From Skermanella aerolata KACC 11604 (GTDB lineage: Bacteria > Pseudomonadota > Alphaproteobacteria > Azospirillales > Azospirillaceae), in assembly GCF_000936425.1 (NCBI RefSeq), contig NZ_AVFK01000032.1:16782-80781 (forward strand): a DNA stretch of 64,000 nucleotides. The letters run 5' to 3'. The position numbers were made by a program, and so were the translations under genes. Shown one piece after another: positions 16,182 through 25,349 of this stretch (position 1 is its first letter; the number at the start of each line of letters is the position of its first letter). Under the pieces are notes generated by a model. It had not been told where the DNA came from. It saw only the letters and a list, made by a program, of their open reading frames with translations, and did no database searches.

Positions 16182-17245
16182 GTGATGATTATCCGGTTCA
16201 GGATCGGGAGAAGATGGGAGCGAAGGTCGGGACTAAGGGTCCCGATCAGCAGCGACAGGCGTTCCGCAGCGCTGTGCCGTGCCGTGCCGAGGAGATGGAA
16301 GGGGCCGAAATCCTCCACCGCGAAGGAGGCGGAGACGGTTCCAAGGCAGACGGCGGCGCGAGGATCGCCGGTCAGGACGAGGCCGGCGAGAAAGCCGCCG
16401 CAGAAGGCGTCGCCGGCTCCGGTCGGATCGACTGCTGCCGTCGGGAAGGCGGGAACCGCGACGGCATCGGTGTGCCCTGCCCCTGACGCGACCATGGCGC
16501 CGTCCGCGCCCAGTTTGACGACGACCGTTCCGGCACCCTGCCGCCGCAGCGATGCCAGACCGCTTGCCGGGTCGAGACCGGGCGCCAGCACCGCCAATTC
16601 CTTCTCGCTCGGCAGGAAGGCGGTGACGGCGGCGAGGAACGACGACAGGCCGCCTTCCGCTATCGCCTGCGCGTTCGGGCCGGGATCGGCGGTGACGAAA
16701 AGCCCGCGGGCGAACAGCGCCTCGGCCATCGCGCGCTGGCTGGCCGGCTGGTTGGCCGCGAGGTGGACGCCCCTGGCGCTGGACCAGCGTACCGGGACAT
16801 CCTCGATCCGCACGGGACTGCGCCGCCGGAAACTCGCGAAATCCGACCATGTCGCCGGCATGGCGCGCAAGTGCGCTTCCAGGGTGCGGCATTCCTTTGC
16901 AGAAAGCCGGTCGCCGTGCAGGGGCAGGCCGGGCGCATCGATCGGTGCGTGCAGGTGGTCGGCGCGGCTGCCGTCCGCCCGGTACAGGAACCACTCCGCC
17001 TCCCGGACTTCCTCATCGACCGTGACGATGCCGGAGATATCGATGCCATGGGCGGACAGGCGCCGCAGCAGTTCCAGCGGGTAGTTCGCCGGGATGCGTC
17101 CGACGACGCCGACCTCGTCCAGCCACAGCCGGGCGCCCGCCGCCGAATAGACGGCGTTGCCGCCCATGGCGTCGCGGCCGACGCGGCCATCGGCCGCGAC
17201 GACGTTGTCGATGATGATGCCGCCTGCCGTGAAGACCCGGACCAT
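16178..17245 (-). CDS. PfkB-family sugar/nucleoside kinase, second copy
   Basis: 355 residues from the ATG at 17245. An N-terminal MGGNAVYSAAGARLW block resembles the first PfkB signature. The second signature reads VDPTGAGDAFCGGFLAG, with the catalytic Asp in GAGD. PfkB kinases phosphorylate sugars, nucleosides or Amadori compounds using ATP. FrlD and FraD of fructosamine pathways belong here and work with SIS-domain deglycases, as would fit the SIS gene 5 bases upstream. It overlaps the BtpA gene by ATGA. A second PfkB gene in the same operon differs clearly, so two distinct substrates or steps are likely. Confidence 0.87.
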   Translation of the reverse strand: MVRVFTAGGIIIDNVVAADGRVGRDAMGGNAVYSAAGARLWLDEVGVVGRIPANYPLELLRRLSAHGIDISGIVTVDEEVREAEWFLYRADGSRADHLHAPIDAPGLPLHGDRLSAKECRTLEAHLRAMPATWSDFASFRRRSPVRIEDVPVRWSSARGVHLAANQPASQRAMAEALFARGLFVTADPGPNAQAIAEGGLSSFLAAVTAFLPSEKELAVLAPGLDPASGLASLRRQGAGTVVVKLGADGAMVASGAGHTDAVAVPAFPTAAVDPTGAGDAFCGGFLAGLVLTGDPRAAVCLGTVSASFAVEDFGPFHLLGTARHSAAERLSLLIGTLSPDLRSHLLPILNRIIIT

Positions 17246-17250
17246 GGCGG

Positions 17251-18378
17251 TCAGGCGCTGGGCAGCGCCTGGGGCGCGCCGAGCTGGAGGGCGGCACGCG
17301 CCTTGGCGAAATGATAGGCGAACAGGTGCAGCGGGACGACCGAGAGCAGCGCCGTCAGCGCCGGTAGCGTGGGGGGAATGCGGACGACTTCCTCGACCCG
17401 TGCCTCGATGTCGGGGGCGGCTTCCGACAGGACTGCTACGATCCTGCCGCCGACCGCCTCGCCGACCAGGGCAGTGTCGAGCGCCCGTTCGGCGCTGGCG
17501 GGGTCGCTGGCGAGCAGGAACAGGGGATCGCCAGCCTTTTGGGAGCGGTAGTGATGATATTCCTCGAGCGGGATCGCGTAGGCGTGGATGGGCGACAGCT
17601 CCCTCACCTTGGCGGCGCCGATGGCCGCCGCCGCGAAGTTCGGCCCCAGCCCGGCGAACAGCATCAGGCCGGAAGCCGCGAACCGCTCCGCCACTCCTCG
17701 CATCTGGGTGTCGAGGTCGCGGCACAGCCGGTCCATCGTATCGGGCATGCGGGACAGTTCGGCCTTGATCGCGTCGCGCATCGTCGCGTCGCCGGCGTCG
17801 GTCCTGAGTTCGGCGCCCAGCGCCGTGATCAGCACCATCGTGGCGCTGGTGGATTGGGTCGGCCAGCCCTTACGGGTAGCATGGACGATGAGTCCGGCGT
17901 CGAACTGGGTCAGGATGGGACTATCCGGCGTGTTCGAGATGCCGACCGCGAAGGCGCCGCGCGCCGAGGCGGCCTGGAGCGCCTTCATCACGGCAGGCGT
18001 ATTGCCGCCCGAGCTGATGCCGATCGCCAGGGTCCGGGCATCGGCGGTCGAGGAACCGTAGGCCGCGAAGTCGAGCGCCTGGGCGGCCTCGACCGGAAGA
18101 CCGGTCATCGTTTCCAGCGCGTGACGGACGGCGGCTCCGGCGAACCAGCTATCGCCGCAGCCGGCGATGACGATGCGGTCGATGGCGCACCGGTCCGCCC
18201 GTTCGGCGATTCCCCGGATACTGGCGGAAGCCGCCGCCAAGGTGGCGCGGATGGCGGCTCCCTGCCCCGTCATCTCGTCCCCCGTCCGCTCGACGCGGGC
18301 GAGGCGGTGCGGGTCGGCGGGGGTGTCGCGCGACGGCTCTGACGTGAGCGCCTTGAGGCGGCTCGCAAAGTCGGTCAT
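17251..18378 (-). CDS. SIS-domain sugar isomerase/deglycase, second copy
   Basis: 375 residues with two SIS domains. The first carries RIVIAGCGDSWFAGAAVRHALE and LAIGISSGGNTPAVMKAL; the second LFAGLGPNFAAAAIGAAKVREL and the conserved EEYHHY. This is the GlmS-C/FrlB architecture, which handles phosphosugars and in FrlB/FraB splits 6-phosphofructosamines into glucose-6-phosphate and an amine. Partnership with the PfkB gene 5 bases downstream follows the FrlD-FrlB pattern. It is 36 bases after the second permease gene. The paralogue at 22099-23214 makes this half of a duplicated SIS-PfkB cassette. Confidence 0.86.
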   Translation of the reverse strand: MTDFASRLKALTSEPSRDTPADPHRLARVERTGDEMTGQGAAIRATLAAASASIRGIAERADRCAIDRIVIAGCGDSWFAGAAVRHALETMTGLPVEAAQALDFAAYGSSTADARTLAIGISSGGNTPAVMKALQAASARGAFAVGISNTPDSPILTQFDAGLIVHATRKGWPTQSTSATMVLITALGAELRTDAGDATMRDAIKAELSRMPDTMDRLCRDLDTQMRGVAERFAASGLMLFAGLGPNFAAAAIGAAKVRELSPIHAYAIPLEEYHHYRSQKAGDPLFLLASDPASAERALDTALVGEAVGGRIVAVLSEAAPDIEARVEEVVRIPPTLPALTALLSVVPLHLFAYHFAKARAALQLGAPQALPSA

Positions 18379-18414
18379 GTCGGTTCCAATTCAAGAGGTA
18401 TCGGCAGCGGGAGT

Positions 18415-19248
18415 TCAGCGCCCGAGGCGCTCGAGACCCACGGCCTTGGCGATGATCAGCATCACGACGAAGGACAGCCCGATCTCCAGCGACGAGATCG
18501 CGGCGATGATCGGCGAACTGTCGAACTGGACGAGGTAGTAAAGCTCGACCGGCAGCGGCCTTGCCCGCACGTCCGAGGTGAACAGCGACACCGTGACGTT
18601 GTCGAACGCTTCGATGAAGGTGAAGGCCGACGCGGCGCAGATGGCCGGCGCCAGCTGGGGCAGCGTCACCCGCACGAAGGTCTCGAGCTTCCCGGCCCCC
18701 AGATTGGCGCTGGCCTCGTCCAGCAGCGGGTCGAGATCGGCCAGCCGGGCCATGACGATGCGGACGACGAACGGCAGGCAGAACACCGACAGGCTGAGGA
18801 TCAGCATCAGGTCCGAGGCGCGAAACGCGATGTAGGCGCCGAAGAACAGGGAGGCGATGGCGATCACCATGCCCGGCATCATCTGCGGCGACAGCAGGAA
18901 GGCGTTCAGCGCCGCCCTGCCCCGGAAGGTTCCCCTGATGCTGGCGAAGGCGGCGGGCACTCCTATCAGCAGGCAGATTGCCATCACGGCGAGCGAGATC
19001 CGGACCGACACCAGGATCGAGTCCAGCAGTTGCTGGTTCGCGAAGACCGCCTGGTACCAGCGGGTCGAGAAGCCGGACGGCGGGAACGCGATGTAGGCGC
19101 GCGGTTCGAACGAGATCGCGATCACGATCAGGCTGGGACCGATCAGCAGCAGGATCGAGAACGCCGTCACCGCGATCAGCACCCAGCGGGCAAACCGGTC
19201 TATCGGCAGCATGGCCTGGGCGGAGGACGCCTTGATTTTTCGCATCAT
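18415..19248 (-). CDS. ABC transporter permease, PotC type
   Basis: 277 residues with six membrane segments, starting MMRKIKASSAQ and overlapping the upstream permease by four bases. The cytoplasmic loop that docks the ATPase is LDEASANLGAGKLETFVRVTLPQLAP, the EAA motif. It belongs to the spermidine/putrescine-type importer family (PotC), which also carries other nitrogen-containing solutes. It forms the inner-membrane channel with the adjacent PotB-like protein. Confidence 0.9.
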   Translation of the reverse strand: MMRKIKASSAQAMLPIDRFARWVLIAVTAFSILLLIGPSLIVIAISFEPRAYIAFPPSGFSTRWYQAVFANQQLLDSILVSVRISLAVMAICLLIGVPAAFASIRGTFRGRAALNAFLLSPQMMPGMVIAIASLFFGAYIAFRASDLMLILSLSVFCLPFVVRIVMARLADLDPLLDEASANLGAGKLETFVRVTLPQLAPAICAASAFTFIEAFDNVTVSLFTSDVRARPLPVELYYLVQFDSSPIIAAISSLEIGLSFVVMLIIAKAVGLERLGR

Positions 19249-20156
19249 CGGCGCACCTCGCTCCAGCGCGTCAGCCTGCCGCCGACCGACACGATGGCCA
19301 GGACGAAGGCGAAGCAGGTGGTCAGGAGCAGGGTGGCGAGAGCAGCACCCCGCGACCAGTCGAGCACCACGATGGTCTGCTCGTAGACCTGCACCGCCAG
19401 CGTCGAGTAGTTGCCGCCGCCGAGCAGCTGGGGAATGATGAAGTTGGTGTAGGACACCGCGAACACCAGGGCGAAGCCGGCGACGATGGCCGGCATGCTC
19501 ATCGGGATCGTGACCCGGAAGAAGGTCTCGACCTGACTGGCGCCGAGGTTGAGCGAGGCTTCCTCGAACCGCCGGTCCCGTTCCGACAGCACGGCCAGCA
19601 GCGGCAGGATCATGAACGGCAGGTGGATCTGGGTCATGCCCATGACCACGGCGGTCGAGGTATTGAGGATCTGGAGCGGCTGGTCGATCACGCCGAGCGA
19701 CAGCAGCGTCTGGTTCAGCAACCCGCGCCGGCCGCCCAGGATCACGATCCAGGCATATGTCCGGACCAGCGCGCTGGTCAGCAGCGGCGAGATGATCGCG
19801 ACCAGCAGCAGCGTCCGCCAGACGCCCTTCAAATGGCCGTAGGCATAGGCGATGGGATAGGCCAGGACGAGGGTCAGGCAGGTCGAGACGACCGCGATCC
19901 AGAAGCTCCGCCACGTCAGGTTCCAGACCAGCGGATCGCCGAGCACGCCCGCGATATGCGTCAGGGTGAAGCCGCCATCCGTGATGGCGCCCCGGTCGAT
20001 CGTCACGAAGCCGAAGGTCAGCAGCGTAACGATCGGCAGGACCATGAACAGCACGAGGTAGACCAGCGCCGGTACGGCGGGCCACAGGCCGCCGCCGTCG
20101 ATCACGCGCCGGGCCAAAGACAGCCGGGTCGGCTGGGCAAGCACCGCGTCGGTCAT
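19245..20156 (-). CDS. ABC transporter permease, PotB type
   Basis: 303 residues with about six membrane segments beginning VPALVYLVLFMVLPIVTL. The EAA loop is FEEASLNLGASQVETFFRVTIPMSMP. It belongs to the PotB/MalF-like importer permeases. Four-base overlaps with the ATPase gene upstream and the second permease downstream indicate balanced synthesis of one transporter with two different permease subunits. Confidence 0.9.
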   Translation of the reverse strand: MTDAVLAQPTRLSLARRVIDGGGLWPAVPALVYLVLFMVLPIVTLLTFGFVTIDRGAITDGGFTLTHIAGVLGDPLVWNLTWRSFWIAVVSTCLTLVLAYPIAYAYGHLKGVWRTLLLVAIISPLLTSALVRTYAWIVILGGRRGLLNQTLLSLGVIDQPLQILNTSTAVVMGMTQIHLPFMILPLLAVLSERDRRFEEASLNLGASQVETFFRVTIPMSMPAIVAGFALVFAVSYTNFIIPQLLGGGNYSTLAVQVYEQTIVVLDWSRGAALATLLLTTCFAFVLAIVSVGGRLTRWSEVRR

Positions 20157-21196
20157 GGCCGGGGACTCCCCGACAGGAGGATCGCGGCGGCTTCATCACG
20201 GATACGGGCGGTGACGCGGGAACCGGGGGTGAGCGGTGCGACGCCCGGCCGGCGCGGCAGGACGGCACGCAGCGGCTCGCCCGCCCCGCAGTCGATCTCG
20301 TACTCGATCGTGGCGCCCAATGCCGTGGCGAAGCCGACGCTGCCCTCCCAGCCGGGACCGGGACCTTCGGCGATGCTCAAGTTCTCCGGCCGGACGACCA
20401 GCGTTCCGGGGCCGTCGGGCATGGCCGAGTGGATCGGCTGTGGACTGTCTGTGCGGCCGGAGCGGATGGCGACCGGGATCAGGTTCGCCCGCCCGATGAA
20501 GTCGGCGACGAACGGCGTCTGGGGATGATCGTAGATTTCCAGCGGGGTCCCAAGTTGCTCGATCCGGCCGCCGCGCATGATCGCGATGCGGTCCGACAGC
20601 GTCATCGCTTCCTGCTGGTCGTGGGTGACGAAGATCGAGGTGATGCCGACGCGGTCAATCAGCTTCCGCAGCTCTATCTGCATCGACAGCCGGAGCTGGG
20701 CATCCAGCGCATTGAACGGCTCGTCCAGCAGCAGGACCTCGGGTTCCAGCACCAGCGACCGGGCGATGGCGACGCGCTGCTGCTGGCCGCCCGACAATTG
20801 CTTGGGGTAGCGGTCGCCGAAGGGCGTCATGGCGATCAGGCCGAGCGCTTCCTCGACCTTCTGGCGGATGAAGGCCTTCGGCTTGCGCCTGATCTTCAGC
20901 CCGTAGCCGATGTTCTCCCGGATCGTCAGGTGCGGGAACAGCGCGTAGTTCTGGAAGACGTAGCCGACATCGCGCCGGTTGGGCGGCAGGTGCGAGATGT
21001 CCTCGCCCTTGACGAGGATGCGCCCGGCATCGGGGATGAGGAAGCCTGCGATCGAGCGCAGCAGGGTCGTCTTGCCGCAGCCGGATGGTCCCAGCAGGGT
21101 CACGACCGACCCCTTGGCGATGGAAAGGCTGCAATCCCGCAGGACCTTCAGAGTGCCGAAGCCTTTCGACACGTTTTCGATGACCAACTGGCTCAT
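20153..21196 (-). CDS. ABC transporter ATP-binding protein, PotA type
   Basis: 347 residues from the ATG at 21196, with GGAG 5 bases before it; a GTG at 21202 overlapping the previous stop is an alternative. Walker A is GPSGCGKTT, the signature LSGGQQQRVAIARSL, Walker B VLLLDEPFNALD and the switch FVTHDQQEAM. A C-terminal TOBE-like regulatory region follows (RPENLSIAEG). It powers import through the two permeases encoded directly after it. Confidence 0.93.
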   Translation of the reverse strand: MSQLVIENVSKGFGTLKVLRDCSLSIAKGSVVTLLGPSGCGKTTLLRSIAGFLIPDAGRILVKGEDISHLPPNRRDVGYVFQNYALFPHLTIRENIGYGLKIRRKPKAFIRQKVEEALGLIAMTPFGDRYPKQLSGGQQQRVAIARSLVLEPEVLLLDEPFNALDAQLRLSMQIELRKLIDRVGITSIFVTHDQQEAMTLSDRIAIMRGGRIEQLGTPLEIYDHPQTPFVADFIGRANLIPVAIRSGRTDSPQPIHSAMPDGPGTLVVRPENLSIAEGPGPGWEGSVGFATALGATIEYEIDCGAGEPLRAVLPRRPGVAPLTPGSRVTARIRDEAAAILLSGSPRP

Positions 21197-21198
21197 GG

Positions 21199-22095
21199 TC
21201 ACTCCAATTCCAGTGTGGCACCCTGCGGTGCCGCGTATGAGAACTTTATACCCAGCGCGCTTGGCCCCTCGCCGGAAACCGCCAGCGCGCCGGCCGCCAG
21301 GGCCGCGTGCGCCGCATCGGCTATATCAAGGCCGGCCAGCAGACCGGCAGCGAGAGCGCCTACCGTGGCATCGCCGGCACCGGTCGGGTCGACGATTTCG
21401 GCGGCAAGCGACGGCAGGTGGAGGATATTGCCGCCGCCGGACGTGACGACGCGCAACCCGTCCGCCCCAAGCTTCTGGACGACAGCCGGACCCATGCTGG
21501 CAAGGCGGCGGGCCGCATCCTCGTCCCCCATGCCGGGATACAGCAGGCGGGTTTCCTCGCGGCTGGGCGCGAAGACGCGCAGGGCCGGGACGAGCTGAAG
21601 AATGCCGCCGGGGTCGGCACGGGCGAAGGCCTCGCTGGTGTCGGCGACAACCGGAACGCCCTGCACGCGCGCGTCCTCGACAAGACGGGCAAGCTGGCTT
21701 ACCGGCATCGGGCCGGCGACAATCATGCCGAAACTGGACAGGTCTGCTGGCCATTCCGGCGCATGCTCGGCGCTCGATACCCACCATTCCGGGTCCCGGT
21801 AATGGGTCGAGACCCGGCGGCCGTCGGCGAAATGCCGGATATCGGCATGCCTCGACAGGGTGCTTTTACGGCTCAGGTGCGTCAGGTCGAGTTCGCCCGA
21901 TGCCAGCGCCTCGATCCAATAACCCGGATAATCGGCGCCGACGGAAGCGGCGAGCGCCACCTCGGCTCCGGCATGGCGCGCACCCAGACCGGCATAAAGG
22001 CAGGCACCTCCCGGCATGCGCCGGCTGTGGCCCGCCATATCCGTCACGGTGTCGATCGACAGGTATCCGACGACCAGAAGCTTGTCCGCAGCCAT
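21199..22095 (-). CDS. PfkB-family sugar/nucleoside kinase, first copy
   Basis: 298 residues. It begins LLVVGYLSIDTVTD, followed by MPGGACLYAGLGARHAGAEV, a PfkB N-terminal pattern. The catalytic block is IVDPTGAGDATVGALAAG. It is shorter and clearly diverged from the second PfkB kinase of the operon, with W-rich ST-HYRDPEWWVSS in the middle. It lies 3 bases after a SIS gene, the same order (SIS then PfkB) seen downstream of the permeases. The likely role is phosphorylation of an imported sugar, nucleoside or fructosamine-like compound; the specific substrate is not readable. Confidence 0.86.
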   Translation of the reverse strand: MAADKLLVVGYLSIDTVTDMAGHSRRMPGGACLYAGLGARHAGAEVALAASVGADYPGYWIEALASGELDLTHLSRKSTLSRHADIRHFADGRRVSTHYRDPEWWVSSAEHAPEWPADLSSFGMIVAGPMPVSQLARLVEDARVQGVPVVADTSEAFARADPGGILQLVPALRVFAPSREETRLLYPGMGDEDAARRLASMGPAVVQKLGADGLRVVTSGGGNILHLPSLAAEIVDPTGAGDATVGALAAGLLAGLDIADAAHAALAAGALAVSGEGPSALGIKFSYAAPQGATLELE

Positions 22096-22098
22096 CGC

Positions 22099-23214
22099 CT
22101 AGAGCCCCGTTCCGAGCAGCGAACGCCGGGTCAGCAGGCGGCTGACGCGAAAGCGCGTCTCGTCGTCCTTAAGGTGCCGCCGCGTGTTCGGGTTCAACCC
22201 CGACGCTTCGGCAAGGCGATACGCCAGCAGTTGCAGCGGCAGCGCCGTAACCAGCGGCGCCAGGACCGGATGGATCGGCGGCAGGGTGATCCTGTGCGTC
22301 GCCGTTTCGACGGGAGACGCCGCCGTGTCGATGACGAGCGTCGTGACGCCGAGGGCCGACAGCGCCCGGCAGGACTCGGCGGCGTAGTCCGCCAGGACCG
22401 GATGCGCGGCGATCACGACGACCAGATCGGTCGCCGGCATCGACCAGTACTGGCTGTGGGCGAACTCCTCCAGATCGGCCGACCACGACGGCAGCCGCGT
22501 CAGCTCGACCAGCTTGGCGGCGCCGTAGGACGCCGTGCCGGTGTCGGCGCCGGCCGAGAGCAGCCGGACGCCCGTGAACGGCATGCCGGTCACGGCGGGC
22601 AGCACGGCTTCGGAAGCCGCGAGCACCGCCCGCTGCGCTTCGACCAACCCGTCGGACAACGCCGGCGATGCCGCATCGGCGATACCGTCCGCGATGCTCA
22701 GCAAAGCCGCTGATGTGGCGGTGTAGCTGGCTGTTCCGCACAGGAAGCCGGCGACGTCGGCAAGGTCGAGCGAGACCTTGGTTCCCGCCAGCTTGCCAAG
22801 CTTGCCGCCGTCACCGTTAACTAGCGCCAGCAGCGGAATCCCTTTGGCCTGGACCAGGGTCGCCGCTTCCACCGTGCGGTCCACGTTGCCCGACATCGAG
22901 ATCGCAACCACCCGGTCGCTCTCATGCAAGGTGTCGGCGCCGACCAGAAGCTCCATCGGGCCGACGGCGCGCCAGTCCAGGCCAAGGCCGGCGGCATGGG
23001 CCGACGCCGCCTGAGCCGCGAACAGCCCGTCGCCGCACCCGGTCACCAGGACGCGGCGGAGGGGACACGCGCTTCCCACCGCCAGGGCCTTGCCGGCCCG
23101 GCGGAACTCGCCGGACCGCTCGATCATGCTGGCGAGGACGTCCGGCTGGCGTGCGACATCCTCCAGCATAGGGGCCGGCATCGGTGACGGGTTCATGGCG
23201 GGACTGCCGGTCAC
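22099..23214 (-). CDS. SIS-domain sugar isomerase/deglycase, first copy
   Basis: 371 residues. Double SIS architecture: VLVTGCGDGLFAAQAASAHAAG and VVAISMSGNVDRTVEAATL in the first half; VRLLSAGADTGTASYGAAKLVEL and LEEFAHSQYW in the second, followed by VVVIAAHPVLADY. It starts with an ATGA overlap on the preceding binding-protein gene. It is a paralogue of the SIS protein at 17251-18378, with different active-site surroundings (EFAHSQYW against EEYHHY). An isomerase or deglycase role on the phosphorylated import product is inferred. Confidence 0.84.
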   Translation of the reverse strand: MTGSPAMNPSPMPAPMLEDVARQPDVLASMIERSGEFRRAGKALAVGSACPLRRVLVTGCGDGLFAAQAASAHAAGLGLDWRAVGPMELLVGADTLHESDRVVAISMSGNVDRTVEAATLVQAKGIPLLALVNGDGGKLGKLAGTKVSLDLADVAGFLCGTASYTATSAALLSIADGIADAASPALSDGLVEAQRAVLAASEAVLPAVTGMPFTGVRLLSAGADTGTASYGAAKLVELTRLPSWSADLEEFAHSQYWSMPATDLVVVIAAHPVLADYAAESCRALSALGVTTLVIDTAASPVETATHRITLPPIHPVLAPLVTALPLQLLAYRLAEASGLNPNTRRHLKDDETRFRVSRLLTRRSLLGTGL

Positions 23215-24260
23215 GATGCGAACAAGCGGTCGAATTCCTCGACGATGGCGCCGCGCTGCGGCGCGATCTTCGACCAGTCGACCGTCTGGAGTTTCGCCAC
23301 TTCACCCGCGTTGGCCGGCGTGTAATCGCGTGCCGCCTCGGGAACCTCGACGCCCGCGACGGTCGGCCCGAAGAAGTAGGGCGCGTTGGCCGCCATTGCC
23401 TGATACTCGGCGGACAGGATCTCGTTCATCCACTCGTTTACCAGATCGGGATGACGCGTCCCCTTGATCGCCGACATGAAGGATACGACGGCGATCGGAC
23501 CCGGTTCCGGCTTGACGAAGCGGATCGGCAGGCCCTTGGCCGCCGCACCCGCCGCATCGTTGTTCCAGATCGGCGCCATCACGATTTCCTCGCGTTCCAG
23601 CATCTGAAGTAGTTGCGTCGGGGAGCGCCCGACCTGCGGCTGAAGCTCCTTCAGCTTCGTCCAGCCGGGCGCCAGATCAGTTTCCGACCCGCCGAACGTC
23701 TTGGCCGCCGCCACCAGGAAGCCGAGGCCAAGATTGGAGGACGCGCGCGGTATCCCGACCTGTCCCTTGAACTCGCTGGCCCAAAGATCCTTCCAGGATG
23801 CCGGTGGCGCCTTGACCAGATCGGAGTTATAGGCGATCCCGATCAGCGAATAGCTGGCCGGCACGCCGTAGCCCTGGCTCTTTTCCATCAGGGAGGGAAC
23901 GACGTTGGCCGCGTTGGGCACCTTGGCCGGGTCGAGACGCTCGATATTCTTGTCGGCGATGGCGATCAGGTGGGGCGGCTCGCCGTTGGGCATCGCGTCG
24001 AACGGCGAATAGCCCTGGGCGGCCTTGATCTGCGCCACCACGTCCTGGCTCTCGCTGGGGACCAGCCGGATGGTCAGGCCCGGATGCTTCTGCTCCATAC
24101 GGCGGGCGAGCCACTGGTGAGGCTCCTGAAGGGATCCGGCGAAGCTGACGATGACGAGTTCTCGGGCGCCCTGCGCCCGGACGATGCCGGGCGCCGCGAG
24201 AAGGGCGCCTGCCGTTGCGGCGCCGTGCAGGAAGCGGCGGCGATTGATGATCTGGGACAT
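23211..24260 (-). CDS. ABC solute-binding protein with Tat signal, copy 2
   Basis: 349 residues. The N-terminus INRRRFLHGAATAGALLAAPG is a twin-arginine signal, so it is exported folded. The mature part is a periplasmic binding fold of the PotD/iron-type cluster: ELVIVSFAGSLQEPHQWLA, DAMPNGEPPHLIAIAD, GVPASYSLIGIAYN, EEIVMAPIWNNDAAGAA and PDLVNEWMNEILSAEYQ. It can be aligned end to end with the next upstream protein. Two binding proteins feeding one permease pair suggests two related ligands or two affinities. Confidence 0.88.
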   Translation of the reverse strand: MSQIINRRRFLHGAATAGALLAAPGIVRAQGARELVIVSFAGSLQEPHQWLARRMEQKHPGLTIRLVPSESQDVVAQIKAAQGYSPFDAMPNGEPPHLIAIADKNIERLDPAKVPNAANVVPSLMEKSQGYGVPASYSLIGIAYNSDLVKAPPASWKDLWASEFKGQVGIPRASSNLGLGFLVAAAKTFGGSETDLAPGWTKLKELQPQVGRSPTQLLQMLEREEIVMAPIWNNDAAGAAAKGLPIRFVKPEPGPIAVVSFMSAIKGTRHPDLVNEWMNEILSAEYQAMAANAPYFFGPTVAGVEVPEAARDYTPANAGEVAKLQTVDWSKIAPQRGAIVEEFDRLFAS

Positions 24261-24302
24261 GGCGGAACTCCGGGAAGGTCTTGGGCTGGGCGCAGGCGCG
24301 GT

Positions 24303-25349
24303 TCAGAAAGCAAAAGTACGGTCGAAGCGCTCGACGAGCTGGCCGCGCACGGGCACGATCTTCGACCAGTCCACGGTCTGGAGCGCCGTGACCTCTTCGG
24401 GCGTCGAGGGGGTATAGGGTGCGGCATCGGCCGGGATCTCGACGCCCCGCACCGTCGGCCCGAAGTAGAACGGCGCCGCTGCGGCCCGCGTCTGGTATTC
24501 GGGACTGAGGATGCCGTTCATCCACTCAGCGACGAGGTCCGGGTGGCGGGATCTGGCGAAGCCGGAGAAGTAGGAGATGATCGCCACCGGCCCCGGAGCG
24601 GGCTTGACGAAGGCGACCGGCAGGCCCTTGCCGGCGGCTGCCGCCGTGTTGTTGTTCCAGAGCGGCGCTATGGCGATCTCTTCCCGCTCCAGCATTTGCG
24701 TCAGTGCCGCCGGCGACCGGGCCGCCTTGGCCTCCAGTTCCTTGAGCTTGGTCCAGCCCGTCTCCAGGTCGCCCTCCGACCCGCCGAACGTCCTGGCGGC
24801 TATCGCGAGGGTCGCGAGGCCGAGATTGGAGGATGTCCGCGCGATCCCGACCTGCCCGCGATACTCGGGCTTCCACAAGTCCGCCCAACTGGCAGGCGGG
24901 GTTTTCACCAGATCGGTGTTGTAGGCGATGCCGACCAGGGAATATGTCGCCGGCACGCCGACGCCGCCGCTTTTCGTGACAAGCTCAGGATAGGCATTGG
25001 CAAGGTTCGGGATCGCGGCGTCGTCGCGCTTGGAAAGGTAGCCTTCCCCGATGCCGATCAGATGCGGCGGCTCGTCGTTCGGCCCGGCGTCGAACGGCGA
25101 GTAGCCCTGCGCGGCCTTGATCTGGGCGACGATATCCTGGCTGTCCGACGGCACGAGGCGGATGGACAGCCCCGGATGCCGCGCTTCCATCCGGTCGGCA
25201 AGCCAACGGTGCGGTGCGGACAGGGCGCCGGGATATGTCACGATCACCAGCTCGCGCGCATCCTGTGCCGCTACCGGCTTCAGACCGCCGAAGGTGGCTG
25301 CCGCACCGGCGCCGAGCAAGTAAAGAGCGTGCCTTCTACCAATATCCAT
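24303..25349 (-). CDS. ABC solute-binding protein, copy 1 (first gene of the operon)
   Basis: 348 residues from the ATG at 25349, preceded by GGAG; a longer frame from 25388 adds no signal-like sequence. The N-terminus MDIGRRHALYLLGAGAAATF is signal-like with a degenerate twin arginine. Matching blocks to its neighbour include ELVIVTYPGALSAPHRWLAD, LVPSDSQDIVAQIKAAQGYS and EEIAIAPLWNNNTAAAAGKG. By eye more than half the residues are identical to copy 2. It is the promoter-proximal gene, 42 bases before copy 2. Confidence 0.87.
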   Translation of the reverse strand: MDIGRRHALYLLGAGAAATFGGLKPVAAQDARELVIVTYPGALSAPHRWLADRMEARHPGLSIRLVPSDSQDIVAQIKAAQGYSPFDAGPNDEPPHLIGIGEGYLSKRDDAAIPNLANAYPELVTKSGGVGVPATYSLVGIAYNTDLVKTPPASWADLWKPEYRGQVGIARTSSNLGLATLAIAARTFGGSEGDLETGWTKLKELEAKAARSPAALTQMLEREEIAIAPLWNNNTAAAAGKGLPVAFVKPAPGPVAIISYFSGFARSRHPDLVAEWMNGILSPEYQTRAAAAPFYFGPTVRGVEIPADAAPYTPSTPEEVTALQTVDWSKIVPVRGQLVERFDRTFAF

